A DNA stretch of 24,708 nt, taken from NCBI GenBank assembly GCA_937892695.1, contig CALBJK010000139.1, positions 1 to 24,708 of the forward strand. The letters run 5' to 3'. The stretch comes from an uncultured Prevotella sp. (GTDB taxonomy: Bacteria > Bacteroidota > Bacteroidia > Bacteroidales > Bacteroidaceae). Shown one piece after another: positions 23,389 to 24,708 of this stretch. The notes under the pieces were generated by a model. That model did no database searches and was not told the origin of the DNA. It worked only from the letters and a program-made list of their open reading frames with translations. The stretch's first letter is position 1, and each line of letters starts with the position of its first letter. The translations under genes were made by a program, and so were the position numbers.

Positions 23389-23493
23389 CATTGTTAATTG
23401 TAACAGGTCTGTGCAATCCTGTACAACGTAGCAGATGTTCTGTAAGCCGATTCCACTACTTATTAGTTGACAAACCCAGTTGATGAAGAAATA

Positions 23494-23919
23494 ATGAAAG
23501 AAGAAAACCGCAATCTGCAGACCGTAGTTCAAGAGAACTACCGCTCAATACTGCGACAGGCCGTCGCAGTAATTGAAGATGCACGCACATCCATAGCAAA
23601 GCATGTCAACGGATGTGTCTCGTCGGCCTATTGGCAGATAGGCAAGTTGCTCTATGAGCGCAAAATCGAAAGTGGGTATGGTGACAGCGTGTTCAAACAG
23701 CTGTCCGTCGACTTGAAACAACGCTTCACGAAAATGGGAGTCTCGACACGTCAGCTATGGAATATGAGGAACTTTTATCTTCGGTATAAGGATAGCAATG
23801 AAAAAGTGCTACGGAGCGTAGCACTTTTGCCGTGGTCGCACAATGTCTATCTTCTTAGCAAGAATTTGGACGATGCTGCCGTGCTCTATTATGCTCAAGA
23901 AACGATTGCAAAAGGATAG
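23494..23919 (+). CDS. YhcG/DUF1016 N-terminal domain protein, lacking the nuclease domain
   Basis: A protein of 141 aa from the ATG at 23494; an in-frame TTG at 23467 is possible but less likely. The sequence has the DUF1016_N pattern: SILRQAVAVIEDARTSIAKH, SAYWQIGKLLYERK, GYGDSVFKQLSVDL, STRQLWNMRNFYLRY and LLPWSHNVYLLS. Full YhcG proteins are about 330-380 aa and carry a C-terminal PD-(D/E)XK nuclease. Here the frame stops after ETIAKG, just where family members normally have a Trp (TGG against the TAG found) and continue. The 71 nt before the next gene show no further homology, so the nuclease part has been lost and not merely interrupted. YhcG proteins are often found with restriction-modification genes, and a cytosine methyltransferase follows directly. 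It may be a truncated gene or a stand-alone N-domain protein. Confidence 0.82.
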   Translation: MKEENRNLQTVVQENYRSILRQAVAVIEDARTSIAKHVNGCVSSAYWQIGKLLYERKIESGYGDSVFKQLSVDLKQRFTKMGVSTRQLWNMRNFYLRYKDSNEKVLRSVALLPWSHNVYLLSKNLDDAAVLYYAQETIAKG

Positions 23920-23990
23920 ATTAAAAATATGCAAGTAGTCATTGCCATAAACGTGGAAGTATAAATAACAGGTTGTAATTATCGAACGAC

Positions 23991-24708
23991 ATGAAGAGTT
24001 TAAAAGAAAAATCAGCTACCAACACTATTCAAACCATATCGCTCTTTTCTGGAGCTGGTGGCTTGGATATTGGTGCTATTTATGCAGGTGCTCAAATTCT
24101 TTGGGCTAATGACATGAAAAAAGATGCATGTGAGTCTTATGCCCAAAACATCGGAAATCACATTCATCAGGGTGATATAAATTCATTACTTCCATCTCTT
24201 TCAGATTTTAGTGATATAGACCTCCTAATTGGAGGTCCACCCTGTCAAGGCTTTTCAGTTGCTGGCAAAATGGATGTTAATGACGAACGAAGCCAGTTAG
24301 TATGGAGTTATGCTAAAGCAATAGAGCTGGTTCACCCCAAAGCATTCGTCATGGAAAATGTAAAAGCTTTGGCGACTCTTGGAAAATGGGCAAATATTAG
24401 AACCGAACTGTTGCGTAGATTCCAACAATTAGGATATTCAGTGAATTTTATAGTTCTTAATGCTTCCGATTTTGATGTTCCCCAAGCGAGAGAACGAGTC
24501 TTTTTCATAGGGTTCAGGAATGGATTAAAATCTCTTCTGGATTTGGAAAATATGATGCGACCTTATAAGGTAAAGGCAAAAACTGTAAGAGAAGCATTAT
24601 CTGTTTTAGATAGAGCAGGAGAAGGTAATAACACAAATACGTGTAATGCACGCATAACATTGGCACCAAACCCAGTACTCCGTAAGTCCGCATATGCAGG
24701 AATGCTTT
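23991..24708 (+). CDS. DNA (cytosine-5) methyltransferase (3' end outside window)
   Basis: The first 239 codons are visible from the ATG at 23991. Motif order is that of m5C methyltransferases: motif I LFSGAGGLDIG (18-28) for S-adenosylmethionine binding, motif IV GGPPCQGFS with catalytic Cys85, motif VI MENV (121-124) and motif VIII QARERVFFIG (165-174). The target-recognition region and motifs IX and X lie beyond the edge. It would modify the C5 of cytosine in a specific site, as a type II modification enzyme or an orphan Dcm-like enzyme. A cognate restriction gene, if any, must be to the right. Codon use is clearly more AT-rich than in the genes to the left (many AAA, TTA, ATT, GAT), suggesting horizontal acquisition. 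It begins 71 nt after the DUF1016 gene. Confidence 0.93.
   Translation, partial: MKSLKEKSATNTIQTISLFSGAGGLDIGAIYAGAQILWANDMKKDACESYAQNIGNHIHQGDINSLLPSLSDFSDIDLLIGGPPCQGFSVAGKMDVNDERSQLVWSYAKAIELVHPKAFVMENVKALATLGKWANIRTELLRRFQQLGYSVNFIVLNASDFDVPQARERVFFIGFRNGLKSLLDLENMMRPYKVKAKTVREALSVLDRAGEGNNTNTCNARITLAPNPVLRKSAYAGML

Larger units (their letters stand above)
22422..23493. other. Long intergenic region between trpS and the YhcG-like gene
   Basis: About 1.07 kb without a convincing gene. From left to right it holds the trpS promoter, a REP-like unit (22554-22576), a large inverted repeat (22611-22771), the motifs TTGTAACCGT (22891-22900), ATGCGGCATATCAGAA (22923-22938) and GGTTACAATTTGTAAG (23247-23262), a possible 50-codon frame on minus (23053-23205), and a promoter at 23381. 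The inverted pair GGCATAT/ATATGCC spans 22928-22950. Confidence 0.6.

Overview
The window looks like chromosomal DNA of a Bacteroidota (Bacteroidales) bacterium, possibly a Prevotellaceae-like gut or rumen lineage. The grounds are the protein families (phosphate-selective porin O/P, TonB-dependent receptor with a carboxypeptidase-regulatory-like N-terminus, DUF4923, GH115, GH127, an M16 protease with a signal peptide, PKD-domain surface proteins with sorting-like C-termini), the repeated TAnnTTTG -7 promoter element, and the lack of strong Shine-Dalgarno sequences. Genus cannot be fixed from this sequence alone.

Layout from left to right. (1) 1-825, minus: N-terminal part of a porin O/P, divergent from a small secreted protein (1001-1816, plus) that ends at a strong terminator. 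(2) 1945-2280, minus: remnant of a PDDEXK_2 (Rpn-like) nuclease. (3) 2420-4069, plus: a BASS-like membrane transporter and a soluble HD-domain hydrolase, followed by a degenerate coding remnant. (4) 4485-8411, plus: a probable transcription unit DUF4923 - xerD - GH115 alpha-glucuronidase, with a good promoter at 4416-4446 and a hairpin at 8469-8517. (5) 8749-13913, plus: a three-gene envelope module of secreted metallophosphoesterase, TonB-dependent receptor and beta-helix lipoprotein, with 23-24 nt gaps and a perfect terminator. (6) 14288-17105, plus: an M16 zinc protease broken by one frameshift. (7) 17257-19101, plus: a two-PKD surface protein. (8) 22421-19297, minus: trpS then a GH127 beta-L-arabinofuranosidase, 20 nt apart. 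(9) 22422-23493: about 1.07 kb without a convincing gene, holding a large REP-like inverted repeat and other dispersed motifs. (10) 23494-24708, plus: a more AT-rich segment that looks like the edge of a restriction/defence island, with a YhcG/DUF1016 N-terminal-only gene and a DNA cytosine-5 methyltransferase cut by the window end.

How it fits together. Most genes serve envelope and nutrient functions: porin, TonB transport, secreted hydrolases and surface adhesin-like proteins. The metallophosphoesterase/TonB receptor/lipoprotein set is the most coherent unit. I infer that it releases and imports a phosphorylated or otherwise complexed nutrient without a SusD partner. The two hemicellulose-type glycosidases are orphans, each following a housekeeping gene instead of sitting in a polysaccharide utilization locus. 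The most likely place for an unusual system is the right edge, but it is only partly visible here.
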